DNA from: a virus
Direction: 5' to 3' (one strand)
Virus record (IMG/VR): IMGVR_UViG_3300042507_002017
Coordinates: 1-49,930 of that record
Length of the DNA: 49,930 nucleotides
The first letter of the stretch is position 1; every line of letters starts with the position of its first letter. Under the pieces are notes generated by a model. The model saw only the letters and a list, made by a program, of their open reading frames with translations, was not told the DNA's origin and searched no databases. Below are positions 24,790 to 32,736 of this stretch, piece by piece. The translations under genes and the position numbers were made by a program.

Positions 24790-24828
24790 TATTAGTCATT
24801 TATTTCTAAACCATAAAAATCAAAAAAG

Positions 24829-25233
24829 ATGAACAAAAATTATGTCATCAACAACGGGTCATTCACAGCAAACGGTAATTTCTCAGGCTACACAGCTCTT
24901 GGCGAGCGTGTGCACATCTTTGGTCGTCAAATGTCAGCTCTTGGTTGGGCTAAGCAAGACGATGTTAAGTTTCCATTCTATGCCATTGGTACAATGAAAG
25001 AGATTGGTCAACTTGATGCAAGCGGTAAACCATTGGTTGACGCTAATGGTGTTGCTGTTACATCAGGTCGTCTTACAGCACTCAGCGCTTTCAAATCTCG
25101 TGAAGAGATTAAACAAGCACACGCTGATAGTGCATTGTTAGACATCGAGATTGCACAAGAGATTCGCAACCAAGCAAGCACAGCAGGCTTGACTGAGTCA
25201 GCAATCAATGCTCTTGCTAATGCTTCGTTCTAA
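24829..25233 (+). CDS. Hypothetical early protein, likely highly expressed
   Basis: A protein of 134 residues. The N-terminal half is beta-rich (NYVINNGSFTANGNFSGYTA LGERVHIFGRQM) and the C-terminal half is Ala-rich helix (SREEIKQAHADSALLDIEIA, TAGLTESAINALANASF). It stands alone between two strong terminators with the 26-base repeat upstream, and its codon use is unlike that of the early neighbours. That suggests a separately controlled, abundant product. I have the impression of relatives in other Bacteroidota phages but cannot name a function. Confidence 0.8.
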   Translation: MNKNYVINNGSFTANGNFSGYTALGERVHIFGRQMSALGWAKQDDVKFPFYAIGTMKEIGQLDASGKPLVDANGVAVTSGRLTALSAFKSREEIKQAHADSALLDIEIAQEIRNQASTAGLTESAINALANASF

Positions 25234-25239
25234 TCAATT

Positions 25240-25275
25240 AGGAAAGTCCTCTCACAAGGGGGACTTTCCTTCCTT
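25240..25275 (+). terminator. Intrinsic terminator
   Basis: Ten-base arms AGGAAAGTCC (25240-25249) and GGACTTTCCT (25261-25270) with an 11-base loop, followed by TCCTTATTAT. It lies 7 bases after the preceding stop codon. Confidence 0.75.
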
Positions 25276-25461
25276 ATTATATATAAGGGTGGGGAATATA
25301 CCATTCCTGTGGGTGGGTGTAGGATAAATTCACTACATAACTCATTGATTTTGTGTAAGTTAGAGAGATGGTGTGTGACCATAGGGAGGTTATAAGGGTA
25401 AAAACAGTGATAGGGTAAATCAGTACATTAGAGAATATATATAGCATTAAATACACATTAT

Positions 25462-25827
25462 ATGAATGCACAAATAGAATTTAACAACTTCATTGTTACA
25501 AAGCCTCATGTTATATGTGCATGGATACAAGACATAGGTTCTTGGACAGATGATGGAGAAGATAAACAGAAGATATGTCTTCCATTAGGATATACAGATG
25601 AACAATATGCTGAGTTTATGGCTAAGCTAGACTTTACATATGATAGTGGGTATGGATGTCAGAATATAGATGGTGTTATATGGTTTGAAGATGGTACATG
25701 GGCTGATAGGGGAGAATATGATGGCTCAGAGTGGTGGCAGTACAACAGATGTCCATCTGTGCCGCCTGAATTATATCCTGATGAACCAATATATGACTCA
25801 GCTGGTTATACAGAGGAAGATAGATAA
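25462..25827 (+). CDS. Conserved phage hypothetical protein
   Basis: A protein of 121 residues with the segment SGYGCQNIDGVIWFEDGTWA followed by DRGEYDGSEWWQY (about residues 68-100) and an acidic, Pro-rich C-terminus. The DGTW...EYDGSEWW pattern is one I have seen in many phage proteins of unknown role. It starts after a 191-base gap that holds only short G-rich direct repeats (AGGGTAAA twice near 25396-25420). Confidence 0.78.
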   Translation: MNAQIEFNNFIVTKPHVICAWIQDIGSWTDDGEDKQKICLPLGYTDEQYAEFMAKLDFTYDSGYGCQNIDGVIWFEDGTWADRGEYDGSEWWQYNRCPSVPPELYPDEPIYDSAGYTEEDR

Positions 25828-25906
25828 GATATTATGGCAAGCAATCATACGGGGATGTGTGTCTACACTGTTCCCTCTTTTTTATTCATTCATTAAATCA
25901 TGTTAC

Positions 25907-26032
25907 ATGAGAAAGTTGTTACTATTAGCAGTTATTGCTATATTTATGTCGTCTTGCAGGACAACAGGTTATGGCTGCAAGGGTAGAATGTCCTGGGAAC
26001 AGGTTGTTCGTAAAGCAAATCGTCCTTATTAA
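25907..26032 (+). CDS. Small predicted lipoprotein
   Basis: The 41 residues read MRKLLLLAVIAIFMSSCRTT and then GYGCKGRMSWEQVVRKANRPY. The basic start, hydrophobic core and lipobox-like MSSC at residues 14-17 are a lipoprotein signal, so the mature product would be a 25-residue lipid-anchored peptide. Possible roles are superinfection exclusion or envelope modification early in infection; neither is shown by the sequence. I chose this start because the longer upstream frame overlaps the gene at 25462. Confidence 0.68.
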   Translation: MRKLLLLAVIAIFMSSCRTTGYGCKGRMSWEQVVRKANRPY

Positions 26033-26054
26033 TCAAAACAATAAATCCTTCAAA

Positions 26055-26201
26055 ATGAAAAGATTAACATTCACGCCCACAGAGTTCAAGCTGTTTCAAA
26101 AGCTTGCCAATCACATGCAGATAATATTTATGTACACAGTTTCTCACGGTAGTGTTATCGTTGAGGCTAGTGCATATGAACTCGAAGGGTTGGGTTACTA
26201 G
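26055..26201 (+). CDS. 48-residue hypothetical protein
   Basis: The frame reads MKRLTFTPTEFKLFQKLANH and MQIIFMYTVSHGSVIVEASA, ending YELEGLGY. It follows an A-rich leader 22 bases after the lipoprotein gene and precedes a terminator, which supports it as a gene. Function unknown. Confidence 0.62.
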   Translation: MKRLTFTPTEFKLFQKLANHMQIIFMYTVSHGSVIVEASAYELEGLGY

Positions 26202-26211
26202 TTGTAGCTCT

Positions 26212-26244
26212 GGAGCAGTCTTGAAATACAGGCTGCTCCTTTTT
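26212..26244 (+). terminator. Intrinsic terminator
   Basis: Arms GGAGCAG (26212-26218) and CTGCTCC (26233-26239), extended by further pairs inside the loop, then five T (26240-26244). Confidence 0.72.
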
Positions 26245-26256
26245 AAAACATTGATT

Positions 26257-27015
26257 ATGAAGACATTAGTGCTAGGTGACACACACGGAACATCATTTTG
26301 GAAGCTCATTACACACATAGAGCAGCCTGATAGAGTGATATTTATAGGAGATTATTTTGATTCGTTTGACATTAAGCTGGAAGAGCAGCTAAACAACTTC
26401 CTGGACATCATTCAGTATAAGAAGGATGCAGGTATAGAGGTGATATGTCTAATAGGCAACCACGATCACCATTATTTCCCTGAAATAGGTGATACAGGTA
26501 CATCAGGCTACCAATACATGGGTAGCTTTCAGATAGGTCCTGTTCTAGATGCTAACAGAGAACATCTACAAATAGCATATGCTTTTGATGACTTCCTATT
26601 TACACATGCTGGTGTGAGTGTTAAGTTTATGGATAGTGTATTTGGTCACGATGGCTGGGCTGTGGGTACAATAGTGGACCAGCTCAATGAGCTGTTCAAG
26701 CATAAGCCTAATACATTCACCTTTGGTATGGCTGTCAGCATGAAGAAGATGAGCTACATAGACCCTACAGGAGACAATGAGGAGCAATCACCTATTTGGA
26801 TAAGGATAAGGTCATTGATGAGAGCTAATAAGGATACAGAGCTCAAAAAGACATATAAACAGGTCATAGGACACACACAGGTGACCAAGATTGACCTTAA
26901 TGGGTATGAGAAGGCATTTGGTAATAAGTATTTCATGATAGATGCACTGAACACCAGTGGTGAATACATCACTATTGAGGATGGTGTCATTCATGTTAAG
27001 TCCATAAAATCGTAA
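26257..27015 (+). CDS. Calcineurin-like phosphoesterase, PP2A/Ap4A-hydrolase type
   Basis: This 252-residue protein carries the motifs of the bacteriophage PPP phosphatase group: LGDTHG (6-11), FIGDYFDSFD (about 30-39), IGNHDHHYF (about 67-75), LFTHAGVS (about 119-126) and VIGHTQVT (about 205-212). It therefore has all metal ligands. Family members are serine/threonine phosphatases like lambda PP or diadenosine tetraphosphatases. The start at ATG 26257 lets the first motif begin five residues in. It is the second phosphoesterase of the window and differs from the one in the virion block. Confidence 0.88.
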   Translation: MKTLVLGDTHGTSFWKLITHIEQPDRVIFIGDYFDSFDIKLEEQLNNFLDIIQYKKDAGIEVICLIGNHDHHYFPEIGDTGTSGYQYMGSFQIGPVLDANREHLQIAYAFDDFLFTHAGVSVKFMDSVFGHDGWAVGTIVDQLNELFKHKPNTFTFGMAVSMKKMSYIDPTGDNEEQSPIWIRIRSLMRANKDTELKKTYKQVIGHTQVTKIDLNGYEKAFGNKYFMIDALNTSGEYITIEDGVIHVKSIKS

Positions 27016-27022
27016 CATGTAC

Positions 27023-27046
27023 ACACTTTTATGTACGTAAAAGTGT
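27023..27046 (+). terminator. Hairpin after the phosphatase gene
   Basis: Nine-base arms ACACTTTTA (27023-27031) and TAAAAGTGT (27038-27046) with a 6-base loop. The following bases are not T-rich, so termination may be weak or protein-assisted. Confidence 0.5.
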
Positions 27047-27093
27047 ATTCACATCACACTTTAACTCACTTATTTGTGATTATTTTACATATT

Positions 27094-27186
27094 ATGACAC
27101 TTATGGTTGACATATTAGGAAGTAAAACACGTCCAAACTCGGAAGCAGTGCATGAAGTTTTTGGTAAAATTCATGCAGATTATTAA
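27094..27186 (+). CDS. Possible 30-residue peptide
   Basis: The frame reads MTLMVDILGSKTRPNSEAVH and EVFGKIHADY. It lies in the otherwise empty 197-base stretch after the phosphatase, is in the operon direction and follows an AT-rich leader. Coding is uncertain because it is so short. Confidence 0.35.
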   Translation: MTLMVDILGSKTRPNSEAVHEVFGKIHADY

Positions 27187-27212
27187 CACAATAAATTGTA
27201 AATCAATTAGTT

Positions 27213-27383
27213 ATGATAGTTAAGACATGTCCAAGGTGCAAGATAACAAAGGAGAAAATGATGTTTCACAAGTCAAAGACAAGAGTTGATCGTATGGCAG
27301 TGTATTGTATAGCCTGTGAGAAGCAGTGGAAGAAGAAGAAGGCTGAGGATAAGAAGTATGCTGACTTATATGGAATCGTTTAA
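27213..27383 (+). CDS. 56-residue zinc-ribbon protein
   Basis: The frame starts MIVKTCPRCKITKEKMMFHK and continues with YCIACEKQWKKKKAEDKKYA. The two CxxC pairs 27 residues apart look like a zinc site, with basic residues that could touch nucleic acid. The pattern resembles the N-terminal ribbon of some HNH proteins without the nuclease part. It is 11 bases before the next gene. Confidence 0.65.
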   Translation: MIVKTCPRCKITKEKMMFHKSKTRVDRMAVYCIACEKQWKKKKAEDKKYADLYGIV

Positions 27384-27394
27384 ACAAATAAACT

Positions 27395-27646
27395 ATGGCA
27401 CAACAAACATTAGAACAAATCACAGAACTAGCCAAAAGTATGTGGGAAGGGTGTCATCACTGTGATGAGACTGATGAACAGATGTGGATTAATGGGTATG
27501 TACATGGTTATTTAACATCTACACAAATAGAGAAGGAACAACGTATAAAAGATTATAATGCTGGCTATACAGATGCTCAATGCAATCATATAAATGATGC
27601 AGAGAACTACGTTAATGAACAAGAATATTTAAATAACAAATTGTAA
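27395..27646 (+). CDS. Hypothetical protein
   Basis: A protein of 83 residues: MAQQTLEQITELAKSMWEGC, HHCDETDEQMWINGYVHGYL and an Asn-rich acidic C-terminus. It contains CHHC near residue 20 and is probably helical. It follows an A-rich leader. Function unknown. Confidence 0.72.
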   Translation: MAQQTLEQITELAKSMWEGCHHCDETDEQMWINGYVHGYLTSTQIEKEQRIKDYNAGYTDAQCNHINDAENYVNEQEYLNNKL

Positions 27647-27657
27647 ATCAATTATTT

Positions 27658-27876
27658 ATGGTGGGAACAATCTTTAGAAAACACATTGAAAGGTATGAAG
27701 CTGGTACAGCTGGTGGTAGTTTATATCAGACCTGGAAGGTGGTGGCTGATTTAGGACAAGGCATATACAGTTGTGTTCGTGTAGATAATACACAAGACCC
27801 AATGGGTGCAGCTAGTCCTTTGAAACGCACATTCAAGGAGGCGGACATTAAGAAACACCTTCAAAACAAGAAATAA
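27658..27876 (+). CDS. Hypothetical protein
   Basis: A protein of 72 residues with GGSLYQTWKVVADLGQGIYS and a basic C-terminal helix (ADIKKHLQNKK). Its stop overlaps the start of the next gene by one base, so the two are coupled. Function unknown. Confidence 0.7.
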   Translation: MVGTIFRKHIERYEAGTAGGSLYQTWKVVADLGQGIYSCVRVDNTQDPMGAASPLKRTFKEADIKKHLQNKK

Positions 27877-28469
27877 TGCATCATACAGTGGAACTTGTGC
27901 TTAAGAGCTATATGCCTAAGCAACTTGAAATTGGTATGTGGTTTATCACCAAGATAAATCCAGGTACATTAAAAGAATACACAGAGATATGGGCGCTTAA
28001 TACACATCCTCGTGAGACATTAGAAGAGTTTATTGTTATGCATGGTGCACCTGTTGAGCCCTATTTAATCTATGATGAGCAGGTGTTAGCAGAACCACAT
28101 GAAATAGGTTGGTGGGATGAGGGAGACCATGTTGATGAGCTCAGAGACATAGAACTTACTGACATCAACTTCATTCTTAGTGAATGGGATGGGTTTGTAG
28201 ATGTGGAGATAGACGAATGGGACTTTGCTCATGAGGAAGAAATCAATCCTGTTATGTATGCAAATAAGGTGACCATGACTCTAGTGGGAATGTATGATGA
28301 TTATGAGGATGATGATGATGATGATGATGAGGGTCCTTGGTTATGTCACCATTGTAATGGATCAGGATATGGTGCTACACCAGATGTGGCATGTCCTGTA
28401 TGTAAAGGAGAAGGAGAAATATACCATAATGAAGATGATGATGATACAGATATGGACGATGATTCTTAA
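27876..28469 (+). CDS. Acidic protein with DnaJ-like zinc site and poly-Asp tract
   Basis: This 197-residue protein has a beta-rich N-terminal part, an Asp run at about residues 140-150 coded by a GAT microsatellite (28304-28330), then WLCHHCNGSGYGAT and CPVCKGEGEIYH. This is half of a DnaJ central-domain zinc site (CxxCxGxG twice). The tail is again poly-Asp. It may be a chaperone-like adaptor or a DNA-mimicking protein. The microsatellite could vary in length during replication. Confidence 0.75.
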   Translation: MHHTVELVLKSYMPKQLEIGMWFITKINPGTLKEYTEIWALNTHPRETLEEFIVMHGAPVEPYLIYDEQVLAEPHEIGWWDEGDHVDELRDIELTDINFILSEWDGFVDVEIDEWDFAHEEEINPVMYANKVTMTLVGMYDDYEDDDDDDDEGPWLCHHCNGSGYGATPDVACPVCKGEGEIYHNEDDDDTDMDDDS

Positions 28470-28485
28470 TATTAAAAACAAGCAT

Positions 28486-28683
28486 ATGACCTTAGAGCAC
28501 ATTACATTAGAGAGGCTTCAAGAAATTGAGGCTGAAAGAGCACAGACACAATTAGATCCCAAATTCCACAAATGGATGAAAGACCTACATGTTGGTAGAC
28601 TATCTATTGATAGGAGTGGGATAATGAGAGCAAATCAAATGATGGAAGATTATTCAAAGTTAAAAAATCAATTATGGGAGTAG
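28486..28683 (+). CDS. Hypothetical helical protein
   Basis: A protein of 65 residues: MTLEHITLERLQEIEAERAQ then PKFHKWMKDLHVGRLSIDRS to KLKNQLWE. The start at ATG 28486 follows an ACAAGCATATG leader like that of other genes here; the longer upstream frame is only the shadow of the GAT repeat. It overlaps the next gene by 10 bases. Function unknown. Confidence 0.7.
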   Translation: MTLEHITLERLQEIEAERAQTQLDPKFHKWMKDLHVGRLSIDRSGIMRANQMMEDYSKLKNQLWE

Positions 28684-29246
28684 ACATTGCTGGGATAAAT
28701 CCTCAAATAGTTGGGGATCGCCCAAAAGAACCAAATTGGAGCACAGCCACAGATTATGAAAAGAGCCAGTATTTTAACTCTATGGACCTATTCCATAGTG
28801 TAAATCCTGGTGTGTATTTCAGGAGTAATTGGTGGGGCTGGAGACCAATACATGCAATAGCTGATATGGCTATACATGCTACAGAGCTTCCTTTTGACAC
28901 AAGCGGTTGGGGTATGAATAGTGGTAGTGGCTTGAAGACACAGGAAGACTGTGACATGCTAGCTGATGCTATTGAGGCATTTATGATCTTGAACAATGCT
29001 AACATGCATGATGAAGATGATAGATTCTATTTATGTTTAGGGTCGTGGAGTACAGCCACTGGTAGTTTTATTGGTCCTAATAGGACAGAAAAGCTAAACC
29101 AAGACTATCCAATAGGCACAGTTCTTTATAATGGGGTGGTGGCTGATGATGGTACATTAGCATTTTCAGCACACAGCGCTCCTTTATATCATGTAACAAA
29201 CTTCGTAACATTCCTCCGTAAATGTGGAGGGTTTGAAATCTGGTAA
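28674..29246 (+). CDS. Conserved phage hypothetical protein
   Basis: A protein of 190 residues with NPGVYFRSNWWGWRPIHAIA (about residues 43-62) and GWGMNSGSGLKTQEDCDMLA, ending RKCGGFEIW. The RSNWWxWRP pattern recurs in unknown phage proteins as I recall. It looks like a globular cytoplasmic protein, with no membrane part. Function unknown. Confidence 0.8.
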   Translation: MGVDIAGINPQIVGDRPKEPNWSTATDYEKSQYFNSMDLFHSVNPGVYFRSNWWGWRPIHAIADMAIHATELPFDTSGWGMNSGSGLKTQEDCDMLADAIEAFMILNNANMHDEDDRFYLCLGSWSTATGSFIGPNRTEKLNQDYPIGTVLYNGVVADDGTLAFSAHSAPLYHVTNFVTFLRKCGGFEIW

Positions 29247-29276
29247 CCAATTAAATCACAAATAAAAGCAAAGCAC

Positions 29277-29639
29277 ATGTCAAGAAGAAGCATTTTTAAG
29301 ACAGCAGAACTTACAGAAATCAAAAGGGAGATGCGCAATGGGACCAAGATCAAAGAACTTGCAAAACGTTTGGCTCCAAAGTACAATCTAACTGAAAAGC
29401 AAATGTTGAACAAGTTGTATTATGTATCAGCGCATACATATATGATTAAAAGAAAAGCCAAACCAACAGTAGAAAAGAATACCGTTGCTACTGTTAGCCC
29501 TGATGTTGCTATTATTGACGCAACAGATGTTGAAACTGTTCCTACAGTTGTTGAAACAGCAAAGGTTGTCAACGCTACTCCTGCAATTGTAGGTAGGAAA
29601 GTGGAAATGTACGATGACCATATTCGCATATATTTCTAA
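29277..29639 (+). CDS. Helix-turn-helix protein
   Basis: A protein of 120 residues. The N-terminal half, SRRSIFKTAELTEIKREMRN followed by GTKIKELAKRLAPKYNLTEK, looks like a helix-turn-helix of the homeodomain-like type found in small phage regulators. A Val/Thr/Ala-rich linker follows, then a short beta C-terminus (VEMYDDHIRIYF). Its leader (ATTAAATCACAAA, then AAAGCACATG) is almost the same as that of the Sak4-like gene at 36907. A gene regulator is plausible but not shown. Confidence 0.75.
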   Translation: MSRRSIFKTAELTEIKREMRNGTKIKELAKRLAPKYNLTEKQMLNKLYYVSAHTYMIKRKAKPTVEKNTVATVSPDVAIIDATDVETVPTVVETAKVVNATPAIVGRKVEMYDDHIRIYF

Positions 29640-29661
29640 TCACACATAAAAGTATACAATT

Positions 29662-29871
29662 ATGGCAGCAACCCTCGTTTACCGCTCCTCATGGAGCCCA
29701 ATAAGACCATTGGTTTATTCTGATGATTGTGACAATCCAAATGTTAATAAGCTCATAGAAGCTATATTCACGCGTAAGAAAACTAATAGGTTGATCTTAG
29801 AGAATAACAAGATGTATTATTGTCCTTCGGATGACTATAAAAAAGTTGTTCGCTTACGTAAAATAAAGTAA
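29662..29871 (+). CDS. Hypothetical protein
   Basis: A protein of 69 residues: MAATLVYRSSWSPIRPLVYS then DDCDNPNVNKLIEAIFTRKK and a basic end (KKVVRLRKIK). Its stop codon lies within the promoter of the replication operon. Function unknown. Confidence 0.7.
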   Translation: MAATLVYRSSWSPIRPLVYSDDCDNPNVNKLIEAIFTRKKTNRLILENNKMYYCPSDDYKKVVRLRKIK

Positions 29872-29876
29872 ATTTG
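29845..29876 (+). promoter_or_regulatory. Promoter of the replication operon
   Basis: GTTG (29845-29848), 20 bases, TAAATTTG (29869-29876). The -7 box is a perfect Bacteroidota match and the -33 box has one mismatch. The start site would fall inside the hairpin of the next entry, so initiation and termination signals overlap here. Confidence 0.68.
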
Positions 29877-29906
29877 AGCCCACCTCATATTGGGGTGGGC
29901 CTCTTT
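29876..29906 (+). terminator. Terminator overlapping the replication promoter
   Basis: GAG-CCCACC (29876-29884) pairs with GGTGGG-C-CTC (29894-29903) around a 9-base loop, with one bulged C and a short T-run (29904-29906). It ends the early unit just where the next one begins. Confidence 0.6.
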
Positions 29907-29918
29907 AAAATTAATCAA

Positions 29919-30167
29919 ATGCCAGAAAAAAAAGATGTAAAAGAAACAGCACGCCTCACTATTGTATGTAATAGTGATGAAGAGTGCGGAGTGAAAATAA
30001 AAGGTGATACAAAAACATTAATAGCAGCACTTGCTTGTCTCATGGCCACTGATGACGAAGATAATCAGTTTCGTCAGATGATGGCAATAGCTATTCAGGT
30101 GGTTATCACTGAAAACGAGATGAAAGAGAAAAAGGCTGCAAAGAAGAAAGCTGCTAAAAAGAAATAA
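29919..30167 (+). CDS. Small protein with Lys-rich nucleic-acid-binding tail
   Basis: A protein of 82 residues: MPEKKDVKETARLTIVCNSD, a hydrophobic middle (TLIAALACLMATDDEDNQFR) and the tail KEKKAAKKKAAKKK. The tail resembles histone H1 or HU-type basic tails and would bind DNA or RNA. I used the ATG at 29919; the longer TTG-initiated frame reads through the terminator hairpin. It sits 3 bases before the polymerase gene. Confidence 0.72.
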   Translation: MPEKKDVKETARLTIVCNSDEECGVKIKGDTKTLIAALACLMATDDEDNQFRQMMAIAIQVVITENEMKEKKAAKKKAAKKK

Positions 30168-30170
30168 TTG

Positions 30171-32129
30171 ATGGAGAAGGTAATTATCTATGACATAGAA
30201 ACGCTTAAAGAATATTTCTTGGTGGTGTGTCTTATTCCTGGTGAACCATATAGAGCGTTCAAGGTGAACAAAGACCAGAACATGCTAGATGCATTCATTA
30301 ACTTCACAGAGAAGCACAGAGACCATCATTGGGTGGGCTACAACAACTTGCGCTTTGACTCTCAGGTGATAGAATGGGTGATACGTAGTCACCATGACTG
30401 GCATGAGCTTTCTAGTCTAGAAATTACAGCTAGAATCCATCAGAAGGCCACAGATGTTATTGATGATGCTAATCATGATGTGTTCCCTGAATACAGAGAA
30501 TATGACCTATCTCTCAAACAGATTGATTTGTTTAGAATCCACCACTTTGACAACAAGAATAGACGTGTTAGTTTAAAGAGGTTGGAGTTTGAAATGGATC
30601 TTGAGAATATTGAAGAGATGCCTATTCCTCATGATAAGATAGGGTTCACAGATGATGATATCAATAAGACAACAGAATATTGTCTGAATGATGTTTGGGC
30701 CACGTATCAGTTCTATCTAGTTACCATTGGTGACACTAATCATCCACTATACAAGGGTAATAACCAAATTGAGCTGAGACAAGATATTGAAGCTGAGTTT
30801 GGTATACCATGTCTGAACTATTCTGATAGTAAGATAGGGGATGAGATGATTAAGAAATACTACTGCCAGGAGAAGGGAATAGAATACAAAGAACTTCCCA
30901 AAAAAGGGTATTTCAGAAAGACTATTGCTGTAAAGAACTGTATAGCACCATATGTAGAGTTTCAAACCAAAGAGCTACAAGACTTCCTCAAGAAGATTAA
31001 GAGGTTGAGCCTAGGCTTGCAGGATGACTTTAAAGAGGAGCTACACTTCTACAACAATGTATATTCCTTTATGAAGGGTGGGTTGCACACAGAGAATAGC
31101 CCAAAGATATTTGAGGCTGATGATGAGTATGAGATTATTGATTGGGACGTTAGTTCCTATTATCCAGCCATCATCATCAATAATGGACGCTATCCACAAC
31201 ACTTGGGACCAGCATTCTTACGAGGTTATCAAGCCATGTTTGAAAAGAGATTGGAACTCAAGCCTTTAGCTAAGAAGGATAAGAAGATTAAGGGTATTGT
31301 AGGAGCACTGAAGCTTGCTGTAAACTCTGTTTATGGTAAGAGCTCTGACATGCAAAACTGGATCTATGATAGACAGCTCACTATGTTCACCACTATTACA
31401 GGTGAATTGAGTCTTATGATGCTTATTGAGGCGTATGAAACAGCTGGTATACACGTTATATCTGCTAATACAGATGGTGTTACTATCAGAATAAAGAAAC
31501 ACCTCATACCCAAGATGCATGAATTGAACACATGGTGGGCAGAGCTCACTAAATATGAGCTAGAACGCACTGACTATCAAAAGATTGTATTTTCCACAGT
31601 AAATGATTATCTTGCGATAAAAACAGATGGAGAAGTTAAGAAGAAAGGCGATTTTCTCACGGATTTCGAGCTTCATAAGAACAAATCAGGAAGAGTTATA
31701 CCTTTGGCTCTTGAACAATATTTTCTTCATAATATACCTGTTGACACTACTGTTAGGACTCATAATAATATCTTTGACTTCTGCCTGAGACAAAAGGCTA
31801 GCAAGGATTTTCATTATGAAGGCATAGATAGGTCCACAGGTGAGAAGACTATATACAATAAGCTGATTCGTTATTACATCTCAAATACAGGAGAAAAGCT
31901 TTTAAAGGTTAAGAATGAAGATTCACAGAGTGGTGCTGCAGCTGTTTCCCAAGTGGAAGCTGGTGAGTGGCTGGCCACGGTGTGCAATAACCTGAGCAAA
32001 GACCATCCTCTGGATAACATCAATTATGATTATTACATCGAGCGTGCTGAGAAAATAATCTACAAGATTAGTTCTGAAGGCAGGAAACGCAAGGTGGTAG
32101 TAAATCCTAACCAATTAAGTTTATTTTAG
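30171..32129 (+). CDS. Family B DNA polymerase with 3'-5' exonuclease
   Basis: This 652-residue replicative polymerase has exonuclease motifs near the start: YDIETLKEY (D7, E9), GYNNLRFDSQV (about 56-66) and YCLNDVWATY (about 169-178). Polymerase motif A is DWDVSSYYPAII (about 324-335), motif B KLAVNSVYGKSSD (about 382-394) and motif C ANTDGVTIRI (about 430-439). In motif C the usual DTD is NTD, as in many phage members. It is close in size to phi29-type enzymes and smaller than T4's. It ends NQLSLF, a bacterial sliding-clamp-binding peptide. The ATG at 30171 is used rather than the TTG before it. Confidence 0.92.
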   Translation: MEKVIIYDIETLKEYFLVVCLIPGEPYRAFKVNKDQNMLDAFINFTEKHRDHHWVGYNNLRFDSQVIEWVIRSHHDWHELSSLEITARIHQKATDVIDDANHDVFPEYREYDLSLKQIDLFRIHHFDNKNRRVSLKRLEFEMDLENIEEMPIPHDKIGFTDDDINKTTEYCLNDVWATYQFYLVTIGDTNHPLYKGNNQIELRQDIEAEFGIPCLNYSDSKIGDEMIKKYYCQEKGIEYKELPKKGYFRKTIAVKNCIAPYVEFQTKELQDFLKKIKRLSLGLQDDFKEELHFYNNVYSFMKGGLHTENSPKIFEADDEYEIIDWDVSSYYPAIIINNGRYPQHLGPAFLRGYQAMFEKRLELKPLAKKDKKIKGIVGALKLAVNSVYGKSSDMQNWIYDRQLTMFTTITGELSLMMLIEAYETAGIHVISANTDGVTIRIKKHLIPKMHELNTWWAELTKYELERTDYQKIVFSTVNDYLAIKTDGEVKKKGDFLTDFELHKNKSGRVIPLALEQYFLHNIPVDTTVRTHNNIFDFCLRQKASKDFHYEGIDRSTGEKTIYNKLIRYYISNTGEKLLKVKNEDSQSGAAAVSQVEAGEWLATVCNNLSKDHPLDNINYDYYIERAEKIIYKISSEGRKRKVVVNPNQLSLF

Positions 32130-32130
32130 C

Positions 32131-32562
32131 ATGAACATCAAGAAAGGAGACAAGTTCAAGGACTACATTGGTACTCCTTGCTTTATTAGTTATATCAAAG
32201 GGGACATTGTTAAGCTGTCTTTCATTGAAGAGCGTCCACACGTTGAGGTGTGGGATAAAACTGAATTCCTAGAGCAGATAAAGCTCAACAGATTCTTCCC
32301 ACAGCCCAAGGTGGTCATCAATAGAACCAATGTACAAACGCATTTAATTGAGTATCAACTCAATATGATTGGTAAAACTATTGAAGAAGCTCAGAAGCTA
32401 GAAGATTGGTTTCATCAATGGACCATGACTAGTAAGCAGCACGAACTATTTAAGTCTTATGCAATTCCTCTCCTGAGGAAGATATTTAAATTCAACAAAG
32501 GCAAGGCTGAGGAAACATTCCAGTGGTTTGATCTGGGATATGGCCTTCGCATAAAAGACTAA
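32131..32562 (+). CDS. Hypothetical protein after the polymerase gene
   Basis: A protein of 143 residues with an N-terminal beta segment (KKGDKFKDYIGTPCFISYIK) like a small KOW/SH3 barrel and a helical rest (EAQKLEDWFHQWTMTSKQHE). It starts one base after the polymerase stop. It may be an accessory of replication, from context only. Confidence 0.78.
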   Translation: MNIKKGDKFKDYIGTPCFISYIKGDIVKLSFIEERPHVEVWDKTEFLEQIKLNRFFPQPKVVINRTNVQTHLIEYQLNMIGKTIEEAQKLEDWFHQWTMTSKQHELFKSYAIPLLRKIFKFNKGKAEETFQWFDLGYGLRIKD

Positions 32563-32565
32563 TCC

Positions 32566-32730
32566 ATGTTATTTATTATCATCAGTATTGCGCTAACATC
32601 TAGCGCCTGGCTATGCTATGAGATGCATAGAGCACCTCTCGTTAAAGAGAAAGAAGAAGATATCAACGATCCAACAACTACATGTTGGTATGATGATGAT
32701 GATGAACATTATCCAGACACAAAAATTTAA
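32566..32730 (+). CDS. 54-residue predicted membrane protein
   Basis: The frame reads MLFIIISIALTSSAWLCYEM, one N-terminal transmembrane segment, then a charged cytoplasmic or periplasmic tail with CWYDDDDEHY. It fits exactly between two operon genes. Function unknown. Confidence 0.62.
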   Translation: MLFIIISIALTSSAWLCYEMHRAPLVKEKEEDINDPTTTCWYDDDDEHYPDTKI

Positions 32731-32736
32731 AAGTTT

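Noticed and set aside
27094-27186. Confident gene call for the 30-residue frame
   Set aside because: Too short to separate from chance without homologues, so it is listed only at low confidence.
28294-28485. Coding frame rich in Met upstream of the gene at 28486
   Set aside because: It is the frameshifted reading of the GAT repeat in the 27876-28469 gene.
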